From Neoasaia chiangmaiensis (GTDB lineage Bacteria > Pseudomonadota > Alphaproteobacteria > Acetobacterales > Acetobacteraceae), in NCBI RefSeq assembly GCF_002005465.1, contig NZ_CP014691.1, positions 1,736,001 through 1,800,000 of the forward strand: a DNA stretch of 64,000 nucleotides, in the 5' to 3' direction. Numbering within the stretch: the stretch's first letter is position 1; every line of letters begins with the position of its first letter. The position numbers and the translations under genes were made by a program. The notes beneath the pieces are model-generated. The model worked only from the letters and a program-made list of their open reading frames with translations, was not told the origin of the DNA and did not search any database. Positions 1 to 7,489 of the stretch are shown here, one piece after another.

Positions 1-953
1 ATGTCCGCCGCGATCGCCGCCTGCAATGTGCCCTGAACCTGCGCCACGTCAGCACTGGCCGCGACCGTCACGGTCATGGAAACATCCAGCGCCAGCACCC
101 CGGGCCTCTGCACGGCAAAGCCCACGCCACACGCCCGCACGGCATCCACCGCCGCATAAACCTCCGCGACCAGCGCATCCGACGGCGCGCCCGTCCCGTC
201 ATCGATCACCGCCGTGAAATAGCCCGCACGCGCCACGCCATCCGGCGCCTGCCCATCCATCAGCGCACTGGTCATGTTCGTCTGCACCCCACCGATCGCA
301 TTGCCGATCGCCGCCGCACAGCCGGTCGCCTTCGCCGCCAGCCACAAGGGAAAACGCCCCCGCAACTGCGCATCCGTTTCCGTGTCCGAACCATTGGAGA
401 ACGCCGTCAGATTCGTCACGGCGTCGATACCCGCCACCGACGTCCCCATCAGGCAGATCGCACCAGCCGCCACATTGCCGCCGCTTCCGCTCACCACCGC
501 CTGCACCGGCACGGCAATCGACCCCACCCCGGCCGAACGCACATAACCACCAACCCGCGCCGACCAGTTCGGGTCCGCACTGTCCTCCACAACCGTGAAC
601 GTCACGGCGGAAACGGTCCGCACCGTCACACCCGGCGGCACGACCGCCGATTGCCCGACCGAGGAAAAACACGTCATCGTCACCCGGCCACCCGCCGCCG
701 TACCCGGCAGGCGCGTCATGCCGAAATCATTGACGAAACTGTCGCAGTCCACCCCGCTCGACGTCGCCAGCCGCGTGCGGGACAATACCTGCAAACACAG
801 GAACTGAAGCCACAGCCCCACGCCGCCCACCGCCTCCATGAGCGCCCGACCGGGCGAGCCCACCGCCATGTCCAGTAACCGGGCGCAAGACGCCTGCGCC
901 GTCGCCACCGACGTCGAAACGGTCGTGGCGAAAGATCGAAGTGTAAGAGGCAT
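1..953 (-). CDS. Phage baseplate J-like protein (Mu gp47 type), partial
   Basis: This reading frame is open from an ATG at 953 to the left edge (317 codons, no stop), so the C-terminus is missing. The protein forms the baseplate wedge of contractile tails. The N-terminal part begins MPLTLRSFATTVSTSVA, and a central region of Gly/Val-rich beta structure (VPVQAVVSGSGGNVAAGAI, then a NLTAFSNGSDTETDAQLRGRF stretch) is typical of baseplate J proteins, where the E/D-T-D-AxLR motif is characteristic. It follows the gp46-like gene, as in Mu. The ATG at 957 is in another frame and was not used. Family assignment is confident; tail fibre genes would be expected beyond the edge. Confidence 0.85.
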   Translation of the reverse strand, partial: MPLTLRSFATTVSTSVATAQASCARLLDMAVGSPGRALMEAVGGVGLWLQFLCLQVLSRTRLATSSGVDCDSFVNDFGMTRLPGTAAGGRVTMTCFSSVGQSAVVPPGVTVRTVSAVTFTVVEDSADPNWSARVGGYVRSAGVGSIAVPVQAVVSGSGGNVAAGAICLMGTSVAGIDAVTNLTAFSNGSDTETDAQLRGRFPLWLAAKATGCAAAIGNAIGGVQTNMTSALMDGQAPDGVARAGYFTAVIDDGTGAPSDALVAEVYAAVDAVRACGVGFAVQRPGVLALDVSMTVTVAASADVAQVQGTLQAAIAAD

Positions 954-971
954 TCATGCACCCAAAATAAG

Positions 972-994
972 AAAAGCGCCCGAACAGGCGCTTT
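972..994 (-). terminator. Intrinsic terminator inside the baseplate operon
   Basis: On the minus strand an 8-9 bp stem (AAAGCGCC pairing with GGCGCTTTT) with a short loop is followed by CTTATTTT. It lies in the 74-bp gap between the gp46-like and baseplate J genes, so transcription of J must read through it or be attenuated there. The plus strand has a weaker T-run. Confidence 0.6.
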
Positions 995-1027
995 CATTCA
1001 ATCCATCCGTGAAATTTCATTCGGGCG

Positions 1028-1390
1028 TCAGAACGCGATATCCATGCTCTGCTCTTCCTGCGTCGCCACATCCGTATAGACGATCGAACAACGCACGATC
1101 CTGTCCGCGTCCGGCACGACCGTCACATCCACAGGCCTCGTCCGATCCACACCATCCTCAAGCGCCATCTGCGCCACGACCACACCCCGAATCATGGCGA
1201 CAACAGCCGGATCACCCACCATGGACGGCAAACCGGCGCCATAATCCATCTGCCAGATGTAATCGCCCGCATTCGTGCATAAACGCCGCAGCAACCGCTG
1301 CCGGACCGCCTCCGCGCCGGATACGACCGCCAGCCCGCCAGCCGCTCCCAAGGTCAGATCCGCCCCCATCACATGCGCAATCGCGTTCAT
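1028..1390 (-). CDS. Phage baseplate wedge protein (gp46/GPW-gp25-like)
   Basis: A 120-residue protein with the family pattern of a phage-baseplate W/gp25 or Mu gp46 protein: a short N-terminal strand with GADL, an AVRQRLLRRLCTNAGDYIW segment (the usual QRLLRRL-T-G-W core), and a YGAGL motif. It acts in the baseplate wedge next to gpJ. Its start overlaps the end of the gpV gene by 4 bp (ATGA type), and the gene order V-46-J matches Mu. Recognition rests on the QRLxxRLxTxxG core and position. There is a terminator hairpin just downstream. Confidence 0.75.
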   Translation of the reverse strand: MNAIAHVMGADLTLGAAGGLAVVSGAEAVRQRLLRRLCTNAGDYIWQMDYGAGLPSMVGDPAVVAMIRGVVVAQMALEDGVDRTRPVDVTVVPDADRIVRCSIVYTDVATQEEQSMDIAF

Positions 1391-2007
1391 CCCACCGGTC
1401 GCCCCGTCATCTCATCGCCCACCGGATGCACATGCCCGTCCAGCGAATGCGCATCCGTCCGGACATCCCCACCGGAGACCGTCAGCCCCGATGCCGAAAG
1501 CACCGCCCGAACACCCCCGACCGACCAGGATACGGAACCGTCCCGCACAACCTGCACGGCGTCCCCCGCACCGCAGAAAACACCCTGCCGCGTCACATGC
1601 CACCAACCACCGCCCGTCGTCGCAGCACCCGCCACGCCTTCCGCCTCACCCGGCGGCGTTCCACATCCCGCCATCACCAGAAGCTCGCCCGGTTGCGCCA
1701 CAAGCCCGGTCGCCGGCGACACCACAGGCGTCATCACCGTGTCGTAGACAACCCCGCTCACCACCCAGTGCTCGCCATCACCCTCGATCGGCTGCAACAC
1801 GACATGCGTCCCCACCGCGCTCGGACAGGCCACGCGCAAATCGCCCACCTGCGCCATCGCCGCATCGGCAATCCACCCGGTCTCTACATCCTCCGGCTGC
1901 AAACGCACCTTCACCGCATGATTGGCCGGGTCCACGGCGGAAACGATCCCATGCACCACATGCGCCACACGGTTCACCACCGCCGCCGACACATAACGCT
2001 CGCTCAT
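1387..2007 (-). CDS. Phage baseplate assembly protein V (spike)
   Basis: A 206-residue gpV/gp45-like protein, the central spike of contractile tails. The N-terminal half has the OB-fold pattern (GIVSAVDPANHAVKVRL followed by TGWIADA), and the C-terminus has the metal-site-like repeat end with GHVHPVGD. The length fits P2 gpV (about 210). It overlaps its neighbours on both sides by 4 bp, which suggests translational coupling with the gpD-like hub upstream. No extra enzymatic domain is visible. Confidence 0.85.
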   Translation of the reverse strand: MSERYVSAAVVNRVAHVVHGIVSAVDPANHAVKVRLQPEDVETGWIADAAMAQVGDLRVACPSAVGTHVVLQPIEGDGEHWVVSGVVYDTVMTPVVSPATGLVAQPGELLVMAGCGTPPGEAEGVAGAATTGGGWWHVTRQGVFCGAGDAVQVVRDGSVSWSVGGVRAVLSASGLTVSGGDVRTDAHSLDGHVHPVGDEMTGRPVG

Positions 2008-3074
2008 GCCGCCCTCCCGACGGAACGATCACGCAAGACCACCTCCTGCACGAACCCACCCGTCACCGATCCGCTCGAAATCACCTCATCGACGGACAGC
2101 GCCGCCGGCCATCCCGCCACCCCCGAACCACTGGCCAGAAAATGCCGCGGTCGAAGCGCAACCCGCCCCGGAATGCGCAGCCGGATATCTCCCCGATGCG
2201 CCGCGATGCGATGATATTTGCCGAGCGCAATCGCCTTCACATCGTCCAGACGTCGCCCCGGAACCCGAAAATGATGCACCGGCCCGCCGCCCGACGGCGC
2301 CACCGCCGAAAAATCCCGGCCGTCATAATAAATCTCCGTCCGGCTACGCTGCCGACTGTCCCAGGACGCCACATGCACCACCACACCATTATCCATCGTC
2401 AGATCCCGCCGACATGTGCGCGCCAGCATCGCCCCCGCCACGTCATGCACGACCGCGTCCACATCCGTTGCCAAAAATACCGGCCGCCCCACAATCGTCT
2501 GTCCGTCCGCGTAAAGATCGGCATTCGCCTCCCGCGCGACAAAAAACGCCAGGTCGAACGCCGTCTGGAACCGGTGTTGCGCCAACGCTGAAAATCTCTT
2601 GTGCTCGATCTGCCAGAACTGCCCGGTCATCCCCGACGCGCCATCGCCGAAAGCAATATCGGCACGCAATCCAACCCCCTCAACCAGAGCGGACACCAGT
2701 TCCGCCCCCGTCCGGTTCAGCCACGCTTCCTGAACCCGCGCATCCAGCAGCAACGACAGATAATCCCGGCATAGCAACGTGGCCCGATACGCTTCCGGCT
2801 GCCACTCCACCTCATCGGCCAGACCATGAAAAAGCGTCGTCCACGCATCATCCCCCCGCCGCACCTGCAACTGAAGATCAATGCGCGCCACAGTCCGTCC
2901 ATCGAACCAGACATCACTCCCTCCCAAGGCGGAACGATCCACAGCCAGATCGATCTCCGCCGTGTCGCAACAGGCATAACGACTGGCCCGCACCGCGAAT
3001 CGCAACACCGGCGTGCCCAAAGGCTCCACACCATTCACCAGCAGCCGCACCGCCCATCCCGCCGCGCCACTCAT
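2004..3074 (-). CDS. Phage late control gene D / baseplate hub protein
   Basis: A 356-residue protein resembling P2 gpD and Mu gp44, which form the tube-like hub that binds the spike. The N-terminus has the beta-barrel entry segment (AVRLLVNGVEPLG), the middle has an LFHGLADEVEWQPEAY stretch and a DYLSLLLDARVQEAW helix, and the C-terminal half contains the PGRRLDDVKAIALGKYHRIAAH region found in this family. It sits between the gpX/LysM gene and gpV as expected. Overlaps of 4 bp at both ends indicate a tightly coupled operon. Confidence 0.82.
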   Translation of the reverse strand: MSGAAGWAVRLLVNGVEPLGTPVLRFAVRASRYACCDTAEIDLAVDRSALGGSDVWFDGRTVARIDLQLQVRRGDDAWTTLFHGLADEVEWQPEAYRATLLCRDYLSLLLDARVQEAWLNRTGAELVSALVEGVGLRADIAFGDGASGMTGQFWQIEHKRFSALAQHRFQTAFDLAFFVAREANADLYADGQTIVGRPVFLATDVDAVVHDVAGAMLARTCRRDLTMDNGVVVHVASWDSRQRSRTEIYYDGRDFSAVAPSGGGPVHHFRVPGRRLDDVKAIALGKYHRIAAHRGDIRLRIPGRVALRPRHFLASGSGVAGWPAALSVDEVISSGSVTGGFVQEVVLRDRSVGRAA

Positions 3075-3277
3075 GCGGAGAGTTCCGGCAGGCCATCCGT
3101 CAGCATCGGTGCGGGAAGCGGCATCTCCAGCCAGACCGGCGCCACCAGCCCGGACAGATCCGGATCACCCAGCCCGTTCAACTGCGCAATCCGCCACCAC
3201 TGCGTCGCATCCCCCAAATAAACCGCCGCCAGATGGAAAAGGGAAACATCCGCCGCCGTCACCTGAACCGCCATCAT
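3071..3277 (-). CDS. Phage tail protein X / LysM-like protein
   Basis: A 68-residue protein with the gpX fold signature: an N-terminal strand segment, then FHLAAVYLGDATQWWRIAQLNGL, the LysM-like helix-loop-helix, and GLVAPVWLEMPLP near the end. gpX proteins sit at the tail tip and attach to the hub. The ATG at 3277 is chosen because GGGGG lies just upstream; an upstream TTG at 3292 would add five residues, and an ATG at 3274 has better spacing. The stop overlaps the gpD start. Confidence 0.72.
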   Translation of the reverse strand: MMAVQVTAADVSLFHLAAVYLGDATQWWRIAQLNGLGDPDLSGLVAPVWLEMPLPAPMLTDGLPELSA

Positions 3278-3304
3278 CAGACCCCCAGCCAAAAATATGA
3301 AGGC

Positions 3305-3625
3305 TCAGGCGCTCACCAACGGCCCCGACGCCGCAACGCCGCCCGCCTGCGCCACAAGAGCCGCCGCACGATTCACCAGTCCACCCGTATCGGCCGCAGC
3401 ACTCGCCAGCCCGGCATTCGCCGTCAGCGCCGCCAACCCGTCACCATGCGCCAGAGACGCGTTCTCCAGGTTCGCTCCCGTCTGGCCCAGAACATCCGTC
3501 AAACCGCTTCCGGCCTGCGTCAGCCCCCCCAGCATCGCACCAACCGCCGCTGGCGAGGCCGCCAGATTGACGCCCCCCTGCGCAACACCGTTCACCACGC
3601 CCAGGGCATTCGTCACCCTCGCCAC
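3305..3625 (-). CDS. Small Ala/Gly-rich phage tail protein of unknown function
   Basis: A 106-residue frame starting at a GTG that overlaps the end of the gp43/gpU-like gene by 13 bp. The composition is dominated by Ala, Gly, Val and Leu, with helical stretches (GLTQAGSGLTDVLGQTGANLEN; AALVAQAGGVAASG). I do not recognise a family. It lies within the tail operon where small tail-completion or tape-measure-associated proteins occur. The operon context and overlap support a real gene, but low complexity makes the call uncertain. Confidence 0.5.
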   Translation of the reverse strand: MARVTNALGVVNGVAQGGVNLAASPAAVGAMLGGLTQAGSGLTDVLGQTGANLENASLAHGDGLAALTANAGLASAAADTGGLVNRAAALVAQAGGVAASGPLVSA

Positions 3626-4209
3626 AGCCCACCGCCGCCCAACATCACCGCCAGCGGCGTCACCTGCCCCGCGATCGTCCCCACCTGCCCCGCCACCACA
3701 TAAGCCGCACTGGAGGCCGTCCCGATCATGGACAACCCCGCACGCACGTCATCACCGACCTGCCCGCCCGCCTGCGCGCCCTCCGCACCAGCAGCCATCG
3801 GCGCCGTCGCCCGCTCCAACACCAGCGAATAGGAACACACCGCCCCCTTCGCCTGATAGGCGAAACGAAACTGCGCAATCCACACGGTGCAGGAAATCCC
3901 GGCCGCCGCAAAAGAAACCGGCGCGCCAGCTTCCCGCATCCGCGCCAGAACCATCGCCCGCGCCTGCGCTTCCGGCCCGACAAAACGCCCCTTCAGCGTC
4001 AGACGCTCCGGATCGTTGCCCACCGCGTCCACAACACGCCCACCGCCCAGCAGCCGATGCACCACCAGCTCCTGCCGACCGCCGAATACCAGTTCGTCCG
4101 GTACCTCCAGCCCCGTCAGAACCATCCCGCCAATCACGACCGGCGAGGACGCGCCCAGCCGCCCCACGGACCCGATCGCAGTCTCGACCGCCGTCAATCC
4201 CAGTCCCAC
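3613..4209 (-). CDS. Phage tail protein (gpU / Mu gp43 N-terminal-like)
   Basis: A 198-residue protein. The segment ELVVHRLLGGGRVVDAVGNDPERLTLKGRF has the pattern seen in gpU and in the N-terminal part of Mu gp43/DNA-circularisation proteins (a V-R-x-Gly-D/N-x-P-x-x-L-T-x-x-G core). The last 60 residues are Ala/Gly-rich and possibly membrane-like or coiled. The start is a GTG at 4209. Position between the tape-measure candidate and gpX/gpD supports a tail terminator or hub-linking role. The exact family is inferred. Confidence 0.65.
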   Translation of the reverse strand: MGLGLTAVETAIGSVGRLGASSPVVIGGMVLTGLEVPDELVFGGRQELVVHRLLGGGRVVDAVGNDPERLTLKGRFVGPEAQARAMVLARMREAGAPVSFAAAGISCTVWIAQFRFAYQAKGAVCSYSLVLERATAPMAAGAEGAQAGGQVGDDVRAGLSMIGTASSAAYVVAGQVGTIAGQVTPLAVMLGGGGLWRG

Positions 4210-4231
4210 GCGTCACCCATTCGCCCGCTGA

Positions 4232-5020
4232 TCAAAACCCGATACTGCAACCCGCATATTGCGCCTGCGCCAGTTCATCGACACCACCGGACCGGCTGCG
4301 CAACGACAGCCGTCCGTCCTGTCGAAATCGCCGATCAACCGTCCAGACATCGGCAGCCACACCCCCGTCAGACACGAAAGACACACGGCCATCGGCACGC
4401 TGCAACATCTCCGCGCCCGACACTTCCGCTACGCCCGCGCTCGCAGCACTTCCCGCCTTGGCACGCCGCGCCAAAACCGGCGGCGGCACCACCCCGGCCT
4501 GACCTGAAAAACGCCCCATGGTCGCCACTGCAACAGCCCCGACCGCACCGCGCCACATCCGCGAAACCGGAACGGAAGCCGCCATCCGCCGCATCCTGAC
4601 CGGCACAGATCGCGCAAATCCTCCCGCCCCGACATCCCGTCCGCCCACCGGCAAATCCGCCCGCCGCAACGACTCTTTCACCGCCACCCGCTTCACAAAA
4701 CGCCGAACCGCGCCGCCAACCGCAACGCGCGCAAACACCGCCCGCCGCCCGGCAACAACAGGACTCGGACATCCGGCAACACGCTGCGGGACACGAAGCG
4801 TCGCCGCCTCCGCGGCCGCCCGCTCAGCCCTCCGCCACACAGCCGTCGCCGCCCGACCCATTGCCCCGCGATGGCCGGATATTGCCGAACCATCCTTCGC
4901 CGATGCCGCGGCCACGAACCCCGCCGCAACACGCCTGCCGGGAACCACATCCCACCCACGCAAGCGCTGCAAACGTACAAGCCATTCCAGCCGACGACCC
5001 GGCACAGTCACCATCCGCAT
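4232..5020 (-). CDS. Short tape-measure candidate (tail length protein)
   Basis: A 262-residue, Arg/Ala/Val-rich frame lying exactly where the tape-measure gene is expected, between the frameshifted chaperone and the gpU-like gene. The ATG at 5020 is chosen because GGGGAG lies 9 nt upstream and because the chaperone extension ends at 5037, leaving 16 nt. The sequence has long helical stretches (for example AATAVWRRAERAAAEAATL) and a few Gly/Pro-rich breaks. It is much shorter than usual tape-measure proteins, so the tail would be short or the protein has another role. No catalytic domain is recognised. Confidence 0.5.
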   Translation of the reverse strand: MRMVTVPGRRLEWLVRLQRLRGWDVVPGRRVAAGFVAAASAKDGSAISGHRGAMGRAATAVWRRAERAAAEAATLRVPQRVAGCPSPVVAGRRAVFARVAVGGAVRRFVKRVAVKESLRRADLPVGGRDVGAGGFARSVPVRMRRMAASVPVSRMWRGAVGAVAVATMGRFSGQAGVVPPPVLARRAKAGSAASAGVAEVSGAEMLQRADGRVSFVSDGGVAADVWTVDRRFRQDGRLSLRSRSGGVDELAQAQYAGCSIGF

Positions 5021-5036
5021 CAACCGGAACTCCCCG

Positions 5037-5539
5037 CTATTCGGAACGATATCGCATCGTTCCCCAATCGAACACAGCGCCATCCTGCTCGGCGATCGCA
5101 ACACAAGCCGCCATGCGCCTGGCCGTGGACCAACCGCGCATGACCTCCCAAGGCACCCCATGGCGGAGCAGATACAACATCTCCCGGAACAGGGGGTGCC
5201 GACTCAGTTTTTTGCCGAACGCGCCGTTTCGTTCCCGTGCGCCGCGTGTCCGTCCGCTTCATCGCCGAACAGCGGATGCAGCACGGCCACACCATCATTC
5301 CCGATCCGCCGCGCCAGTTCCTTCACTTCAGCCTTGCTCGCCGGCATCTGCACCGGCACACCGTCGATCGCCGTGACGGAACACACCATCTGCGCATAAC
5401 TCAACCACGCCGAGGCCGAAGCCCCGTTCATGGCCGACCCCGCCGCCTCGATCAGATCCAGCATATCGCCCGGATCGATCTCGCGCAGCGTCAGACGACG
5501 CCCCGCCGCCGTCGCAATCTCACCCGGCAACCCGCTCAT
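5037..5539 (-). CDS. Tail assembly chaperone, -1 frameshift fusion product
   Basis: Slipping back one base at A-AAA-AAC (5213-5207) bypasses the TGA at 5206-5204 and continues for 56 codons to a TAG at 5039-5037, giving a product of about 167 residues. The extension reads like a real protein: it includes REMLYLLRHGVPWEVMRGW, then RRMAACVAIAEQDGAVFDWG. Long and short tail chaperones made by frameshifting, placed just before the tape-measure gene, are a conserved phage arrangement (lambda G/GT, P2 E/E+E'). The extension has no RBS or start of its own, and translation stops 16 nt before the next start codon. Confidence 0.72.
5204..5539 (-). CDS. Phage tail assembly chaperone, zero-frame product
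   Basis: A 111-residue protein beginning MSGLPGEIATAAGRRLTLRE. The ATG at 5539 overlaps the tube-protein stop (ATGA), which decides the start over longer upstream alternatives. The central part has the LTLREIDPGDMLDLIEAAG and WLSYAQMVCSVTAIDGVPV pattern of gpE/gp41-type chaperones that coat the tape measure during tail assembly. The C-terminus ends SAKN directly at the slippery heptamer. The short form is expected to be the major product. Confidence 0.75.
   Translation of the reverse strand: MSGLPGEIATAAGRRLTLREIDPGDMLDLIEAAGSAMNGASASAWLSYAQMVCSVTAIDGVPVQMPASKAEVKELARRIGNDGVAVLHPLFGDEADGHAAHGNETARSAKN
5207..5213 (-). promoter_or_regulatory. Programmed -1 ribosomal frameshift site A-AAA-AAC
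   Basis: The last codons of the zero-frame chaperone are GCA AAA AAC TGA, so the heptamer A-AAA-AAC is in the correct phase for simultaneous slippage and is directly followed by the stop. This is one of the most efficient known bacterial/viral slippery sequences. No strong Shine-Dalgarno stimulator was seen just upstream; a weak CCCCC/GGG pairing is possible downstream. Confidence 0.75.
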
Positions 5540-5961
5540 GAAATCTTCACCCGCGTCGATGCGAAGAAATGCACATTGTGATGGACCATCCCCTCCGCCT
5601 GCCAGCGATCGGTCTCCAGCGTCATCGACACACCCGCATATTCCCACGTGCTCGTCGTACCGTCCGGCTCGCTGACATACTGATAGATCGTCCCACTCCC
5701 GATCGTCCCGGCATTCCAGAACGCCGCCTCGACCGCCGCCACCAGATTGTCCAGATTCGCATTCGCCCGCGCGACCGAAAACGTGCCCCGCCACCCGTTA
5801 GGCGTATTGAACTCCACCGGCACGCCATTCAAAGGCTCCGCCCGCTGCACCCGCGTCAGCTGCAGCGCCTGGAACCCGGTCACATCCCGCAAATCCACCC
5901 GCTGTCCGTTCCACAGCAAGGTGATGCGGCAATCCCGCCCGATACTATACGGATTGACCAT
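5536..5961 (-). CDS. Phage major tail tube protein
   Basis: A 141-residue protein directly after the sheath gene, the normal place for the tube protein. It begins MVNPYSIGRDCRITLLWNG and has beta-rich segments with a central helix (NLDNLVAAVEAAFWN), then GTIYQYVSEPDGTTSTWEYAGVSM, consistent with the tube fold shared by Hcp and gpFII/gp40-type proteins. The gap to the sheath stop is 2 bp and the end overlaps the chaperone start. Length matches Mu-like tube proteins. Confidence 0.8.
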   Translation of the reverse strand: MVNPYSIGRDCRITLLWNGQRVDLRDVTGFQALQLTRVQRAEPLNGVPVEFNTPNGWRGTFSVARANANLDNLVAAVEAAFWNAGTIGSGTIYQYVSEPDGTTSTWEYAGVSMTLETDRWQAEGMVHHNVHFFASTRVKIS

Positions 5962-5963
5962 AT

Positions 5964-7448
5964 TCAGACGCTCCCGCTCGACGTCGCCACGCTCACGGAC
6001 GTGCCACCCTGCAAGTTCACGATGAATTTCTCGTTGATGCCCTGATAGCGAACCTGAATATCCGCCTGCACATAACCCAGCGCGATCCGCCCGGCACTGT
6101 TATTGCTGGAATCGCACACCACCGCATACGGCAGGACACCATCCGTCACACCCAGAATCCCCTGCGAAAGCAGGGACGACAAAAATCCCAGCAGCGTCGC
6201 GCGAATATCGCCAAACAACGTGTCGTTAATCACACTGCCAACATAGGAACCCATGCCGCCCGCCAGCGACCGCGCCAGATAATTGGTCAGCCGTGTATAA
6301 TTATCCCCACAAACCGCTACATTGCCGGAAGAATTATGCCCGCAACGCACGGCCCAATACGCACCCCCCGGCGCCGGATTGCAGATCACATCGATCCCGG
6401 CCTCGAACAGCACAGCCAGATCCGCCGTCGAATACGCGGCACTCCCGCCGCTCAACCCCGCCTTCTGGCTGCCGACAATCCCCGCCAGCGGCTTGTTCAG
6501 ACTCGAACGCTCCGGCGACAGCGCCGCCAGAATACCCGCCGCGAAAGCCTGCGGACTCACCAGCATCAGGCCATTGGTGTCGTCGTTCCACCAGATCCAG
6601 TCGCCGAACATCACCTTGACGACGTAGGAATCAAGACCGGACGCCGCCTTGGCGGACACCGCATTGCCCAGCGTGTCGCCCGCCGGGCCACAGGCCATCA
6701 TGTAAATGCCTTCGCCCAGACCGAACGCCGCCTGCACCGTCCAGCAGGACGCATCCGTCACGCCATGCAACACCGCCAGCGAACATCCCTGCCCACGCAG
6801 CGCATACATGCCGGTGCGCGGAATCGCATCGCTCCCGACGAACGCCGCCGTCGACGGCACACCACCATCCACGCCACCCGCCAGCGTCACCGATCCCGCC
6901 ACCAGCGCCGGCACGTCATCCGGCAACGCCACCGTCACCAACGCCGAACCATCCGCCGTCACCGCCGCGGCCAACGCCACCCAGTTCGCCCCCGCATACG
7001 TCATCACACCCAGAACAGGATGCGAGACAACCAGCGCAAAACCCTGCCCCGTCGCACTCACCGTCGCAACGATCCGGTTCCCCGCCGAACCCGTGCAGAC
7101 AGCCGTCAGCGTCACACCGCCAAGCCCGCCAACCGCCGCCTTGTCCGTCCCGTCCGTGACACGCACCACGCGAAAAGCACGCGCGCCCTGCATCAGCGCG
7201 ATATCGACCGCCAGACCCGCATCCGTCGCCAGCGCCTGCTTCGCCCCGAACGCCGCACGATAATCGCCCATGCTCCCGACCGGCACCGGCATCCCGACCG
7301 GCCCCCAGGCCGCCGTGCCGACAATTCCCATCACCCCGGAAGATGCGCCCGATAACGTCAGCGACTGCGGCTGCGCGATCTGCACATACAAATCCGGCAC
7401 GGTCAGCGCCGTCGTATTCAGCGCCCCCGCCTGATAAATACGCGACAT
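5964..7448 (-). CDS. Phage contractile tail sheath protein
   Basis: A 494-residue protein with sheath hallmarks: an N-terminal arm followed by GIVGTAAWGPVGMPVPVGS, a central helix with ALMQGARAFRVVRVTDGT, and a C-terminal region with YVQADIQVRYQGINEKFIVNLQGG, typical of the conserved sheath C-domain. A TAAGGA RBS lies 6 nt before the ATG. An inserted beta-rich region around residues 100-200 is common in this family. It defines the phage as a myovirus-type element and precedes the tube gene. Confidence 0.88.
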   Translation of the reverse strand: MSRIYQAGALNTTALTVPDLYVQIAQPQSLTLSGASSGVMGIVGTAAWGPVGMPVPVGSMGDYRAAFGAKQALATDAGLAVDIALMQGARAFRVVRVTDGTDKAAVGGLGGVTLTAVCTGSAGNRIVATVSATGQGFALVVSHPVLGVMTYAGANWVALAAAVTADGSALVTVALPDDVPALVAGSVTLAGGVDGGVPSTAAFVGSDAIPRTGMYALRGQGCSLAVLHGVTDASCWTVQAAFGLGEGIYMMACGPAGDTLGNAVSAKAASGLDSYVVKVMFGDWIWWNDDTNGLMLVSPQAFAAGILAALSPERSSLNKPLAGIVGSQKAGLSGGSAAYSTADLAVLFEAGIDVICNPAPGGAYWAVRCGHNSSGNVAVCGDNYTRLTNYLARSLAGGMGSYVGSVINDTLFGDIRATLLGFLSSLLSQGILGVTDGVLPYAVVCDSSNNSAGRIALGYVQADIQVRYQGINEKFIVNLQGGTSVSVATSSGSV

Positions 7449-7489
7449 CGAATTTCCTTATTGCCCTGCGCCATTGCGCAAAAATTCAT

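Noticed and set aside
838-3703. Several overlapping plus-strand frames of 400-560 codons
   Set aside because: Pro/Arg/His-rich frames lie opposite the baseplate genes; no RBS and no domain. The minus-strand set forms a coherent tail operon.
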